Assembly: GCA_018066065.1 (NCBI GenBank)
Contig: JAGHSC010000081.1
Coordinates: 1-6,812 of the forward strand
Reading direction: 5' to 3'
Source of the DNA: Candidatus Cryptobacteroides faecihippi
GTDB taxonomy: Bacteria; Bacteroidota; Bacteroidia; Bacteroidales; UBA932
Length of the DNA: 6,812 nt
Shown: piece after piece, positions 6,719-6,812 of the stretch
Layout of the letters: the number at the start of each line of letters is the position of its first letter
How positions within the stretch are numbered: position 1 is the stretch's first letter
Translations under genes and position numbers: made by a program
Notes under the pieces: model-generated
The model's database searches: none
What the model saw: only the letters and a program-made list of their open reading frames with translations
Told to the model about the DNA's origin: nothing

Positions 6719-6812
6719 TCGGACCGCATGACGTGTCTGTCAACTTCATTGGTTGACCAACTAAATGGCTCTATCTCATTGTGATATAATTAACCACCAC
6801 CACTACTTAACT
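6719..6812. other. Gene-free AT-rich tail after lptB
   Basis: Beyond the small hairpin I see no gene in this stretch. It is clearly richer in A and T than the coding DNA and ends in a short CAC repeat (ACCACCACCACT). TATAAT occurs at 6785-6790, but without a properly spaced partner and in a lineage that uses TAnnTTTG, so it is not called as a promoter. Confidence 0.5.
6739..6757. other. Small hairpin downstream of lptB
   Basis: GTCAAC (6739-6744) and GTTGAC (6752-6757) form a perfect 6-bp stem with a 7-base loop, 20 bp after the lptB stop. No T-run follows on the plus strand, so it is not a canonical intrinsic terminator, though its position would suit a weak end-of-transcript structure. Chance is a reasonable alternative. 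Confidence 0.25.

Noticed and set aside
6753..6790. TTGACC and TATAAT as a sigma70-type promoter after lptB
   Set aside because: The spacing is 26 bp instead of about 17, and Bacteroidetes promoters use a different consensus.

Overview
The window looks like a chromosomal stretch from a member of the order Bacteroidales. Three things suggest this: the DnaX N-terminus (MPEYIVSARKYRP), the near absence of Shine-Dalgarno sequences, and exact TAnnTTTG -7 promoter elements. The coding DNA is GC-rich, with many codons ending in C or G, which would suit an Alistipes-like or uncultured gut/rumen lineage. The genus is a guess. There is no tRNA, rRNA, CRISPR array, insertion sequence or phage gene, and coding density is very high.

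Layout. The left two thirds (1-3977) is a leftward four-gene cluster. In transcription order it holds a secreted protein of unknown function (3105-3977), a cytoplasmic M16 zinc peptidase (1875-3104), a putative lipoprotein GH29 alpha-L-fucosidase with a C-terminal F5/8 type C domain (416-1873), and a class I SAM-dependent O-methyltransferase cut off by the window edge (1-414). The three junctions have 0, 1 and 1 bases between stop and next start, so the cluster is very probably one operon with translational coupling.

The right part is a rightward pair: dnaX (4050-5885), the tau/gamma subunit of DNA polymerase III, and lptB (5921-6718), the ATPase of the lipopolysaccharide exporter. They are 35 bp apart with no visible terminator between them. 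An AT-rich, gene-free tail (6719-6812) follows.

The two transcription units diverge from a 72-bp gap (3978-4049). In it lies a perfect inverted repeat, ACAAATGTAC-N10-GTACATTTGT (4015-4044). Each arm carries an exact TAnnTTTG element, one pointing left and one right. This back-to-back promoter arrangement is the most interesting non-coding signal here. The other points worth a second look are the fucosidase embedded in a cluster that otherwise looks like housekeeping genes, and the uncharacterised secreted protein at the head of that cluster. I see no clear sign of an entirely new multi-gene system.
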